Below the pieces are notes generated by a model. That model did no database searches and was not told the origin of the DNA. It saw nothing but the letters and a program-made list of their open reading frames with translations. A DNA stretch of 64,000 bases from an uncultured Lachnospiraceae bacterium (GTDB taxonomy: Bacteria; Bacillota; Clostridia; Lachnospirales; Lachnospiraceae): positions 1 through 64,000 of the forward strand of contig CANCYR010000007.1 of NCBI GenBank assembly GCA_947382355.1, read 5' to 3'. Shown one piece after another: positions 50,546 through 58,887 of the stretch (its first letter is position 1; each line of letters begins with the position of its first letter). The position numbers and the translations under genes were made by a program.

Positions 50546-50574
50546 AGAAGCTTTGTAGAAATAACAAAGCTTCT
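50546..50574 (+). terminator. Hairpin between toxin and immunity-like genes
   Basis: An 11 bp perfect stem, AGAAGCTTTGT with ACAAAGCTTCT, with a 7-base loop. No T-run follows, so it may modulate read-through or mRNA stability. A related CATCAGAAGCTTT occurs at about 51548, in front of the decayed copy. Confidence 0.55.
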
Positions 50575-50613
50575 AAAATGGTGAATCTTAAAGTATTAAG
50601 GCGGGAGAAGTTT

Positions 50614-51030
50614 ATGAAATTATTAGAGGGGATATTTGTTGTACTGTTAGGGGAACTGTTTTGTCCAACAATGATGATGGTATATGTATGCAGAATAAAT
50701 GCAATGACTTTTAAATCCTTTACCAAAACATATACGATAAGAAATAGAAAATTAGTAGAAATATTGATAGCAGAAGAAAATCTGTGGGGAGTATCCACAA
50801 GCCGGGACAAACGAAATAAAATGTCTATGCTTGGGATTGTCTCCTATATTTTATTTTTACCTCAAATCTATTTTTATATATATAATATATGGATATTTAT
50901 AGTAACAGGAGACCCAAGGTGGTGTGAACTGGAGCAAGCATATATTACTATAATGTTTTTTTATTATACTATTACATTATTTATAAAAAAGGTTGAATCC
51001 GGACGATATCAAAAAGGAGAGATTTGGTAA
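50614..51030 (+). CDS. Membrane protein, immunity-like paralogue 2
   Basis: This protein is 138 aa from the ATG at 50614 (GGGAGAAG upstream); a longer frame to 50458 crosses the hairpin. It is closely similar along its length to paralogue 3 (RNRKLVEILIAEENLWGVSTSRDKRNKMSMLGIVSYILFLPQI versus the same block with few changes) and more distantly to paralogue 1. Three membrane segments are visible. As the first gene after the putative toxin it is the best candidate for the cognate immunity protein. Confidence 0.68.
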   Translation: MKLLEGIFVVLLGELFCPTMMMVYVCRINAMTFKSFTKTYTIRNRKLVEILIAEENLWGVSTSRDKRNKMSMLGIVSYILFLPQIYFYIYNIWIFIVTGDPRWCELEQAYITIMFFYYTITLFIKKVESGRYQKGEIW

Positions 51031-51118
51031 AAAGGGGCTGTGCTAATATAAGGTTTGTAAAGATGATTTATGAGATTGAAAATAAAAAAATTATAAAATA
51101 TTAATGCAGGAGGAAGTA

Positions 51119-51535
51119 ATGGAATTTTTAGGCGGGTTGTTTTTGGTGCTAATAGGAGAGCTGTTTTGGCCAACAATGATGATGATATATGTATGCAGGA
51201 TAAATGCAATGACGCTCAAATCTTTTACTGGAACATATACGATAAGAAATAGAAAATTAGCAGAAATACTAATAGCAGAAGAAAATCTGTGGGGAGTATC
51301 CACAAGCCGGGACAAACGAAACAAGATGTCTATGATGGGAATTGTCTCCTATATTTTATTTTTACCTCAGATTTATATTTACATATATAATGTGTGGAGA
51401 TTTATAACAACAGGAGATATCATGTGGGGTGAGTTGGAACAAGAATATCTTTGTGTAGTATCTGTCTTTTATTTAATTACATTTAGTATAAAAAAGGTTG
51501 AATCCGGGAAATACCAAAAAGGGGAGATTTGGTAA
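51119..51535 (+). CDS. Membrane protein, immunity-like paralogue 3
   Basis: This 138 aa protein has a strong ribosome site (AGGAGGAAG). It differs from paralogue 2 mostly in the N-terminal helix and in the exposed segment after the second helix (RFITTGDIMWGELEQEYLCVV), while the central cytoplasmic block ILIAEENLWGVSTSRDKRNK is identical. Variation confined to extracytoplasmic or membrane parts is what would be expected if these contact different toxins. Confidence 0.68.
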   Translation: MEFLGGLFLVLIGELFWPTMMMIYVCRINAMTLKSFTGTYTIRNRKLAEILIAEENLWGVSTSRDKRNKMSMMGIVSYILFLPQIYIYIYNVWRFITTGDIMWGELEQEYLCVVSVFYLITFSIKKVESGKYQKGEIW

Positions 51536-51552
51536 AGGCGAATGTATTATCA

Positions 51553-51885
51553 GAAGCTTTTTAAAACACTGACACGAGAAGGATTGAGAGCCATAGAAAA
51601 AGCTTGCAAAAATATTGATAGCAGAAAAAAATACGTGGGGAGTGTCCACAAGTTGGGACAAACGAAATAGAATGTCTATGCTTGGGGTTGTATCCTAATA
51701 TTTTATTTTTACCTCAAATATATATCTATATCCATAATGTGTGAAGATTTATGAGAACAGGAAGTACCATGTGGGATGAACTGGAACAAACATATATTTG
51801 CATAATGAGTGTTTATTATCTGATTACATTAGCCATAAAAAAGGTTGAATCTGGAAAATACCAATACCAAAAAGAGATTTGGTAA
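51553..51885 (+). pseudogene. Decayed paralogue 4 joined to a scrap of a toxin gene
   Basis: Bases 51560-51600 encode LKTLTREGLRAIEK, matching LKILTKEGLRAIKN near the end of the putative toxin. After this, within a few bases, comes immunity-like sequence (ILIAEKNTWGVSTSWDKRNRMSM), lacking the first 48 or so codons. A one-base insertion follows at about 51694 (TCCTAATATT versus TCCTATATT) and TGG has become TGA at about 51743. The end KKVESGKYQ...KEIW is still readable to TAA 51883-51885. Confidence 0.8.
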
Positions 51886-52315
51886 TCATAATTGTTCCAT
51901 CGGAATTTCATTAAACACAAAATAAACACCAGCACAAAGGAAAGCCCAAAAAGAGAACCTTAGGAAAGGAAGGTCAATTGAAAAGGTAACATCCACGTTG
52001 TAAAATTAAATTCTATCAAAAATAAATATTTTGACAAAAAATGGTTTATCTCTGGTGTTTTTGTGTTACGATAAAGTAAAAATAGTGAACTTATTATATA
52101 TTTATATTAGGATAATCACATTGGAAAAGAAAATGTAAAGCAAATGTTTATTAATGCTTGCGCAGTCGATCTATATGAAGAAGTTTGTATGGTAAAAAAT
52201 ATGTGATTTTGTATAATAGAGAGAGTTCTATAAAAGTATTTGTATTAAAAAATGATGAAAGATATTTAATTTAAGAACAATGGACAAAATATAGTAAACT
52301 AAAGAAGGTGTATTA
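51886..52315. other. AT-rich intergenic region upstream of the defence genes
   Basis: No convincing gene is seen. The stretch after the pseudogene begins ATCATAATTGTTCCATCGGAA, which echoes sequence at 50525-50550 and so belongs to the duplicated cassette. A short frame at about 52143-52205 (MFINACAVDLYEEVCMV...) may be a gene scrap. TATAAT occurs at 52212-52217 without a well-spaced -35. The promoter of the defence pair should lie in the last 200 bp. GC drops sharply here. Confidence 0.4.
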
Positions 52316-53203
52316 ATGTATAAATTTCCGGATATTTCCCGTTGGTTTGATATTGTAGATTATGTCGAATATAATAGTTGTAGAAAAATTGAAGTTAATA
52401 TGAAAAAACTCTCAAATACAGAGATGAACGAATTTTGTAATGAATTTGCGTTATTTATATGTCGACTAAGATGTCCATCGGAAGACTGGCTGTTAAAAAT
52501 GGAAAGGGCAATAAAAGGTGTGGAAAGATTAGAATTAACAGATAAGATTGTCTTGCGTAATATGTTCCATACGGGTTTTATTAGTGATACAAGATATAAA
52601 GAAACGGGAGATTATTGGAAGTCATTTGATGATGAAGGTATAAAAGGATATTTTGGCGAATGTTTTTATTATATTTTGCGAGAGCAAATCTTAGAAGATG
52701 AAAAGGTATATATAGAGCCTCGATTTCCTAAAAATTCATCCAAAGTACCGGGCATAGACTTTGTTGATATAAGAAAAGATGATGAAGGCTATTATATGAT
52801 AATTGGTGAAGTGAAAACAACTGAAAATGGCTACAGTTCAAGATTGACAGAAATTCTTAATAGCTTTACGAATCGTATTGATAAGACATTTAGCGAAGTA
52901 TATCAGCAGATTAAGGAAAATGATGATGGCAGTAATGCGGAATATACCACTTTTTTACAGGAAATGCTAGGGGTGTTTTATCGGATTACAGGAGATTCTG
53001 GAAAAAAGAAAAGAGTTTCAGGAACCATAAATTACAATTATGAAGGAAAAAGCATAGGGAGGATGGCGCTTAGTGGTGTAAAAGATAAACTTCAAGATAT
53101 AGTTGGAAAAGAGGCAATGTGCCGAAGATTTAAGCTGATTGGAATATATAATTTAGAAAATGTAATTGAACAAACGAGGAACATTATATGGAACGTATTG
53201 TAA
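52316..53203 (+). CDS. hamA: HamA-like (DUF1837) nuclease of a Hachiman-type defence system
   Basis: This 295 aa protein has no membrane segment. A PD-(D/E)xK-type active site is visible: Glu115 in YFGECFYYIL, Asp148 in VPGIDFVDI, and Glu165/Lys167 in IIGEVKTT. That order matches DUF1837, the HamA effector, which degrades DNA when released by its helicase partner. It overlaps the helicase gene by 16 bp, so they are made together. Base composition is clearly lower in GC than in the flanking housekeeping genes, consistent with acquisition by transfer. AbpA-type proteins are in the same family. Start has AAGAAGG upstream. Confidence 0.72.
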   Translation: MYKFPDISRWFDIVDYVEYNSCRKIEVNMKKLSNTEMNEFCNEFALFICRLRCPSEDWLLKMERAIKGVERLELTDKIVLRNMFHTGFISDTRYKETGDYWKSFDDEGIKGYFGECFYYILREQILEDEKVYIEPRFPKNSSKVPGIDFVDIRKDDEGYYMIIGEVKTTENGYSSRLTEILNSFTNRIDKTFSEVYQQIKENDDGSNAEYTTFLQEMLGVFYRITGDSGKKKRVSGTINYNYEGKSIGRMALSGVKDKLQDIVGKEAMCRRFKLIGIYNLENVIEQTRNIIWNVL

Positions 53204-56200
53204 ATGCAGAGCATCTTTACTCCAATATTAAAGAACTTTTAGAAGTGCAAAGGGATATTGAAGATGTGAGAAAGCAGTTAGGAATAATTCATCTTAGAAT
53301 ATTACAAAGAGATGTATTGAAGCGAACCAAGGAAAGAGACTGTTCAAAAGAGCTGATAGTTTATAACAAAATTGCATTTTATTTGCTTACAAAATTGACA
53401 AATTTTGAATATGATGAAGCTGTTTATTTAGAGGGAATGGAAATAGCTGCATTCTGTTTTGAGATGTTGTTTAAAACCAAAATATATGTGCTACAAGAGG
53501 AAGTTGAATATGGTGTTTTTTCATCTATATGCTATACTCTGGCAGAAAATCAAGCGAACAGTATTATTATTGCAAATAAGATAATTGAAAATTATGAAGA
53601 GTGTTGTAAAACGGGGAAGTACTTATATTTGTATACATTGTTTTTAGCAAGAAAGTTTAAAAAAATATCACGAATGGTAGTAACTGATGATACGTTGATA
53701 AAAGAAATAGTTTTATTTTCGAAAAGTATGATATATCGAAATGAAGAAAAAAATTATTTGAGAGGGTTGGAAGATGTACTGTTTCGGCTAAGAGATGAAC
53801 AGTCTGAGGATTATTATATGTTCAGATTGATTTATCTTGTTGCAAAAAGAATGGATATATGTTCAATACGCAATTTGCTGATTGATAATAGCGATTTGGT
53901 GGATTATATTGATGTATTAACACAGAAAGAAATGCGAAATGTGTTTGAATTGTGGCAATCACAAAAATTTTTATTTGAAGCTTTGGAACAGATAAGAGAG
54001 ACGGAGGATATATTCTTTCTGTCCTTACCAACGAGTGCAGGAAAAACTCTTGTATCGGAACTGATTTTATATAAATTTTTGTCATATAAAAGAGGAATTG
54101 CAATATATATAGTTCCAACTATAGCGTTAACAAATGAAGTTGAAAATTCATTCATTAGAAGGTTTAGGAAAGTTGGAATAAATGTAATTAAGGAATTGGA
54201 GCATGATGATGAGAGTAATATTGTGCAACCAGCAATTTTAATTTTAACACCAGAAAAACTTGATTTGTTAGTAAGAAAACAACCCGAAATACTAGAAGAG
54301 CTGGAATGTATAGTATTTGATGAGTTTCACAAAATTTCTGATGGGCAACGGGGGTGGTTAGAAGAAACGTTAATTGCTTGGTTTGTATTTCATATGAATA
54401 TATATAATTACAAAATAGTGATGATGTCTGCAATTGTGGATGGGCTGAAGGATAGCTTGTCAAATATTAAAGCTACTATTTATGATAAAAAGTGGGCACC
54501 ATCAAAAAAGTTGTATGGTATGTTTTATTTGCCTGAAGATAATAAAAAGGTATATGGCAATAATAGTGTTAAAAAGAATGAGGAAATAGCAGAAGAGTAC
54601 TATTTAAAAATCAAGTATGATTTTGAGCTTGTTGCGACTTTACCAAATGTTTTTCAAAGAAAAACATTTGGTAAAAAGAGGGGAGATGGTAAAGATACAA
54701 AAAGATCTGATACAAAATATGATTTATGTTGGAAAGCTGTAAATGCATTTGAAGAAGATACTATTTTGGTCTACTTTTATGCAAAAAAAGATATTAAGTC
54801 ATTTATTTCAAAATGTGAAAAGTACCGTGATATAGATACGGATTCAAGACTGGAAAGTTTAAAGCATAATATAGCAAGACAATTAGGTTCAGAACATTTG
54901 CTTGTGAAAGCGCTTGATTATAAAGTCGGATTCCATGATGGAGATTTGCCAGAAGATGTTAGAAGTGTTATTGAAAGTGCTTATAAAAATAAATTGATAG
55001 ATGTGTTGGCATGTACAACCACTTTGGCTGATGGAGTTAATTTACCAGTTAGTACTTTGATAGTAGGTACGTTTTCTAATTTTGACAATAATAGAAGATT
55101 GGATTTGGGAGATTACAAGAATATTGTTGGAAGAATTGGACGAGCATTGATTGATACAGAGGGAAAGATATTTTTGATAAAATATCCGGAGATATATAAA
55201 GGGGAAGACGTTCAACGGTTCAATGAATATTATTATGGCGAAAGAATTTCAAACTCATTAGAAAGTGCATTTGATGGTATTGAAGACGATATGCTGCTTG
55301 ATGTTGAATCCTGTACATATAAAGAAATGGATAAAGAGCGCAGAAATATCAAATCTATGATTGAGCGAATACAAATATTTGTATTTACTTTATATGAAGA
55401 AATGCAAGACAGTAATATAGTTGAATTTGAAGAAGCGTACAGTAAAGCATTCTTTTTAAGACATTCAACTAAAACAGAAGAGATAATGAATGAATATGTT
55501 TCAAAGTATTATAAGTTGGCTTGTGAAATACCATATGAGTTTTTGCAGAAATGCAATAAAACAGGTGTTTCTTATGAAACTAATGCTGCTTTAGTTAGAT
55601 TAGCTGAAGAAGTAGGAGATTTTGAGGATGTATACAATATATTATCAGATAATATATATTTGAAGTTGCTGGAATGTAACGAATTTCTTCCGGAAGACAA
55701 TAGTGTTCAACATTATAATGCACTAATGACATGGTTGGAAGGCGGTTCATATAGAGAACTAAGAGATAAGTATTTTGTAGAGGATGATGTTCAAAATTCA
55801 ACAGAACGGTGTACGAAATATATTAGAAAAATGTTTCAATACATTGTTCCATGGGCTTTAAGTGCATTATTGGTATATATGGATGAGAAAACTGATTCTT
55901 ATAAAATGATGACATATTTAATTAGATGTGTCAAATATGGGACTTTAGAAGAAGATGTGGTTGCATTATGCGAAAGCGGTATAAAGTCTCGAGAATTGGC
56001 AATCGATTTGAATAAATTATATGTGGATGATGCAAGCCAAGATACTGAAATCTCGGAATGGGTTGTAAATGTTCAAAAGGAAAAATTGGAAAAATCTTTT
56101 GGAAATAAATTTGATAGGTATATTCTTGAACAAGTTGCAAAATATCGCTCTATTAAAAGAGGAGTAAGCCACTATTTTGAGAAAAATCGAGCAATAATAT

Positions 56201-56481
56201 GTACTGTAAAAGGAGTTCAGTATTATTCCTATTTTAATTTAGGAAGGGATTATTTTGAGGGAAATAAAAAAGTAGTATTGCTTCAAGATATGAATAATGA
56301 ATATGATATGTATGCTGTCAAAGTTTTAACAAGTGACGGTAAATTTATGCTAGGACATATTCCGATGACTTGTTCGGAGGAAGTTTTTGATTTGATTGAG
56401 AGTGGATATCAATTAAAATGTGAGATTCATGAGATGAAGGAGAAGTCGCTTAAAATACGAGTTGAAAAAGTTGGATTGTAA
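53188..56481 (+). CDS. hamB: HamB-like superfamily 2 helicase with C-terminal HIRAN-like domain
   Basis: This 1097 aa protein has an N-terminal region of about 265 residues, helical, with no named domain. Walker A is LPTSAGKT (about 280-287), motif II is DEFH (378-381), motif III is MMSAI, motif V is LACTTTLADGVNLP and motif VI is NIVGRIGRA (about 645-655), a Ski2-like order. The last 85 residues (VVLLQDMNNEYDMYAVKVL...KFMLGHIPMTCSEEVFDLI) resemble a HIRAN domain, which binds DNA ends or damaged DNA. The helicase is thought to hold HamA inactive until it meets aberrant DNA. A HIRAN tail is not, as far as I recall, part of the standard HamB. Confidence 0.75.
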   Translation: MERIVNAEHLYSNIKELLEVQRDIEDVRKQLGIIHLRILQRDVLKRTKERDCSKELIVYNKIAFYLLTKLTNFEYDEAVYLEGMEIAAFCFEMLFKTKIYVLQEEVEYGVFSSICYTLAENQANSIIIANKIIENYEECCKTGKYLYLYTLFLARKFKKISRMVVTDDTLIKEIVLFSKSMIYRNEEKNYLRGLEDVLFRLRDEQSEDYYMFRLIYLVAKRMDICSIRNLLIDNSDLVDYIDVLTQKEMRNVFELWQSQKFLFEALEQIRETEDIFFLSLPTSAGKTLVSELILYKFLSYKRGIAIYIVPTIALTNEVENSFIRRFRKVGINVIKELEHDDESNIVQPAILILTPEKLDLLVRKQPEILEELECIVFDEFHKISDGQRGWLEETLIAWFVFHMNIYNYKIVMMSAIVDGLKDSLSNIKATIYDKKWAPSKKLYGMFYLPEDNKKVYGNNSVKKNEEIAEEYYLKIKYDFELVATLPNVFQRKTFGKKRGDGKDTKRSDTKYDLCWKAVNAFEEDTILVYFYAKKDIKSFISKCEKYRDIDTDSRLESLKHNIARQLGSEHLLVKALDYKVGFHDGDLPEDVRSVIESAYKNKLIDVLACTTTLADGVNLPVSTLIVGTFSNFDNNRRLDLGDYKNIVGRIGRALIDTEGKIFLIKYPEIYKGEDVQRFNEYYYGERISNSLESAFDGIEDDMLLDVESCTYKEMDKERRNIKSMIERIQIFVFTLYEEMQDSNIVEFEEAYSKAFFLRHSTKTEEIMNEYVSKYYKLACEIPYEFLQKCNKTGVSYETNAALVRLAEEVGDFEDVYNILSDNIYLKLLECNEFLPEDNSVQHYNALMTWLEGGSYRELRDKYFVEDDVQNSTERCTKYIRKMFQYIVPWALSALLVYMDEKTDSYKMMTYLIRCVKYGTLEEDVVALCESGIKSRELAIDLNKLYVDDASQDTEISEWVVNVQKEKLEKSFGNKFDRYILEQVAKYRSIKRGVSHYFEKNRAIICTVKGVQYYSYFNLGRDYFEGNKKVVLLQDMNNEYDMYAVKVLTSDGKFMLGHIPMTCSEEVFDLIESGYQLKCEIHEMKEKSLKIRVEKVGL

Positions 56482-56529
56482 TTATATAATGTGCCCTCGT
56501 TTTATGAGAAAGATGAGACGGGGATGGTA

Positions 56530-57053
56530 AAAAATAATTAAATCCATTGATGGAATCCACATAATTGTAGATGGTCTTTTCGGAGAACATAATCTAGGAA
56601 GGGGTGAAGACACAGATGTGGTGAATGAACTGTCTTTTTTTCAGCAGGGGTGAGATAAAGGAATCCAGCTTTAGAGTCGCATTCATATCCAGACAGATGC
56701 CGGACCTGGATTCCGAACGGAAGAGTTCGTATTCCTGCCGTGCGGCAGAAGCAGAATAAAGATGCTTTTCAAGAGGCATTCATTTCTGTCCTGACAGCCA
56801 TTGCAGACGTAAGGGACCTGGAAAGGGAGGGATAGAGACTGGAAACAGGGCAGCTGAAACGATTGGCGCAGTCGTTAAAGAGGCGGTCAAAGTAGCCGGT
56901 TTTTTTGAAGATGAGATGGCTTTGGACTTCCTTGGAGAGGGTAGTGCAGTTGCGACCTAAAAAGCGGGCAATGGCTTTACAGGAAGCGGACTGGTCAAGC
57001 ATGGATTTGATAGTAAAGTGTTCTTCAATAGATAAATGTTTGTTTTTTCTCAT
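56530..57053 (-). pseudogene. Decayed IS30-type transposase
   Basis: On the minus strand an ATG at 57053 opens MRKNKHLSIEEHFTIKSML followed by a helix-turn-helix (CKAIARFLGRNCTTLSKEV), as in IS30-family transposases. The reading then shifts frame after about residue 68. It resumes with HLYSASAARQEYELFRSESRSGI and FISPLLKKRQFIHHI, and in another frame with SEKTIYNYVDS. The DDE catalytic core after this is missing. It is an old, inactive remnant next to the defence genes. Confidence 0.75.
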
Positions 57054-57215
57054 GATAGTATCCTACTGTAAAGAAACCAGCATCACAGAAGAAGGATACT
57101 GCAAAATGTGTAAGAAAGAAATCCATTCCCATGTTTGTAAAGGTAACTTCTACAAGGAAGTCGAATGAGTGTGGAATTTAAATTTGCAAATGACAATCAG
57201 GAAAGGAAAATAACA

Positions 57216-57264
57216 GGGAATCTCAAAAAATATTTTTTGTGGGAATCTCAAAAAAATTTTTCCC
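57216..57264. repeat. Two tandem 24-25 bp repeats just upstream of the OxlT-type promoter
   Basis: GGGAATCTCAAAAAA followed by an A/T tract occurs twice in a row (57216-57240 and 57241-57264), the second ending TTTTTCCC. It could be a duplicated operator or a scar of insertion-sequence ends. Confidence 0.6.
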
Positions 57265-57293
57265 TTGAAACCTCATAAAGTTAGGTGTATAAT
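57265..57293 (+). promoter_or_regulatory. Promoter of the OxlT-type transporter gene
   Basis: TTGAAA (57265-57270), a 17 bp spacer and TATAAT (57288-57293), immediately after the tandem repeats. Confidence 0.75.
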
Positions 57294-57382
57294 ACACATG
57301 TTTAGCCTCTAAAGCTTGAAAAATACACAATCATACAGAAGGCTGAACAACCTAAAAATAAAACACGAAGGAAGTACAGATT

Positions 57383-58759
57383 ATGGGAGAAAATCAAAAA
57401 AAATCTGGGGGATGGCGCACCAATAAATGGGTCCGCGCAGCAATTCCCGCACTGTTGCTGCATTGCAGCATTGGTACTGTTTACTGCTGGTCCATTTTCA
57501 GTCAGGAAATCGCAGACTACATAGGCTTTTCCAAGGGAGCCACGGAATGGGCGTTTAGCTTTGCCATCTTTTTCCTTGGCATGTCAGCCGCTTTCCTTGG
57601 CAATATCGTGGAGAAGGATATTCACAAATCCTCTTTGATTGCCACCATATGCTTTGCAGCAGGCATGGCGGGCACAGGCTTTTTCATTTACTATGGCGGA
57701 ATGCATAAAGGAAGCATCCTTGCCCTGATTGGAATTTATGTATGCTATGGATTCATTATGGGAATCGGTCTTGGGACAGGCTATCTGTCTCCGGTAAAGA
57801 CATTAATGCTCTGGTTTGAAGACAGAAAAGGACTTGCCACCGGACTTGCCGTAGCAGGCTTTGGAGCTGCAAAAGCCATTGCAAGCCCTATTATGCAGGC
57901 TATGTTGGACGGTCTGGGAGACGGCGGCATTTATAAAATGTTCCTGATTCTGGCAGCAGTTTATTTTGTAATGATGTTCATCGGACACCTGTTATTAAAG
58001 AAGCCGGATGGCTGGCATGAGCCCCAGAAGAAAGAAAAAGGACAGAGCATGATGGCTGTTATCAAGTCAAAGCCCATTGCCAACTATATCGGAATCTGGC
58101 TTATGTTCTATATTAATATTACCTGCGGCCTTGCTTTGATTTCACAGGAAAAGATGATTGTAAAATGTATCGGCCTTGCAGGTGCAGTGGGCATTATTTC
58201 CACCGTATCGGCAATCTTCAATGCGGGAGGCCGCCTTGGATTTTCCGCATGGGCAGATACCATGAAGGACAGAAATACCATTTATAAGCTTATATTTATT
58301 CTTTCCATTGCATTTACCGGTATCGTGCTCCTGACTAACGGCATTAAAAACGGAGAAGGAAATACCCTGCTGGTTGTGCTTGTGCTTGGTTTGATTTTTG
58401 TTGTAAATGCAGGCTACGGCGGAGGATTTTCCAATGTGCCGACCCTGCTTTCCGACCACTACGGCATGGGCAATATCAGCGCCATCCACGGTCTTACCTT
58501 ATCCGCATGGGCATTTGCAGGCCTGACAGGAAACCAGATGGCTACATGGATTGTCAACACCTTTGGAAAGCCGGTTGATATTGAGCACGCCCTTGCTGAC
58601 GGAACGGTAGAAGTGCTTACAGTAAATCCAACCGGATATCAATATGTATTATATGCAACAATTGTATTGTATTTGATTGCATTAGTTATATGCTTCCTGA
58701 TGGTAAAACCTACGGAAAAGGCTTTGGAAGCCAAAAAAGCAAAAAAGGCGAAAAAATAG
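57383..58759 (+). CDS. OxlT-type major facilitator (oxalate/formate antiporter family)
   Basis: This 458 aa transporter has about twelve membrane segments. The start NKWVRAAIPALLLHCSIGTVYCWSIF is typical of the OFA subfamily, and LWFEDRKGLATGLAVAGFGAAKAIASPI holds the MFS loop motif between helices 4 and 5. It ends in a lysine/alanine-rich cytoplasmic tail (KALEAKKAKKAKK). Members exchange small carboxylates such as oxalate/formate or lactate/pyruvate; the substrate here is not defined by context. AAGGAAG serves as ribosome site. Confidence 0.9.
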   Translation: MGENQKKSGGWRTNKWVRAAIPALLLHCSIGTVYCWSIFSQEIADYIGFSKGATEWAFSFAIFFLGMSAAFLGNIVEKDIHKSSLIATICFAAGMAGTGFFIYYGGMHKGSILALIGIYVCYGFIMGIGLGTGYLSPVKTLMLWFEDRKGLATGLAVAGFGAAKAIASPIMQAMLDGLGDGGIYKMFLILAAVYFVMMFIGHLLLKKPDGWHEPQKKEKGQSMMAVIKSKPIANYIGIWLMFYINITCGLALISQEKMIVKCIGLAGAVGIISTVSAIFNAGGRLGFSAWADTMKDRNTIYKLIFILSIAFTGIVLLTNGIKNGEGNTLLVVLVLGLIFVVNAGYGGGFSNVPTLLSDHYGMGNISAIHGLTLSAWAFAGLTGNQMATWIVNTFGKPVDIEHALADGTVEVLTVNPTGYQYVLYATIVLYLIALVICFLMVKPTEKALEAKKAKKAKK

Positions 58760-58782
58760 ATTTGCCCCGTTTCCTTGAAAAT

Positions 58783-58810
58783 ATTGACATTTCCAAAAGC
58801 AAAGTATAAA
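58783..58810 (+). promoter_or_regulatory. Promoter of leuS
   Basis: TTGACA (58783-58788), a 16 bp spacer and TATAAA (58805-58810). Transcription should begin near 58817. Confidence 0.75.
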
Positions 58811-58813
58811 ATT

Positions 58814-58872
58814 AAGCCTAGTGCATTACATCCGAAGTACCACACGGACAGCATGCACCAGGCTTGATTTTT
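58814..58872 (+). promoter_or_regulatory. Terminator-like hairpin in the leuS leader
   Basis: AAGCCT-a-GTGCAT (58814-58826) pairs with ATGCAC-c-AGGCTT (58853-58865), and GATTTTTT follows before the ribosome site TTAGGAGG. Inside the loop CCG can pair with CGG. The leader is too short for a T-box. It looks like an attenuator or translational switch of a type I do not recognise. Confidence 0.5.
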
Positions 58873-58887
58873 TAGGAGGATGAAAAA

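Noticed and set aside
56905-57168. 87-codon plus-strand open frame with a CKMCKK motif
   Set aside because: Its first half is antisense to the transposase remnant, no ribosome site precedes it, and only the last 35 residues look protein-like; insufficient support for a gene.
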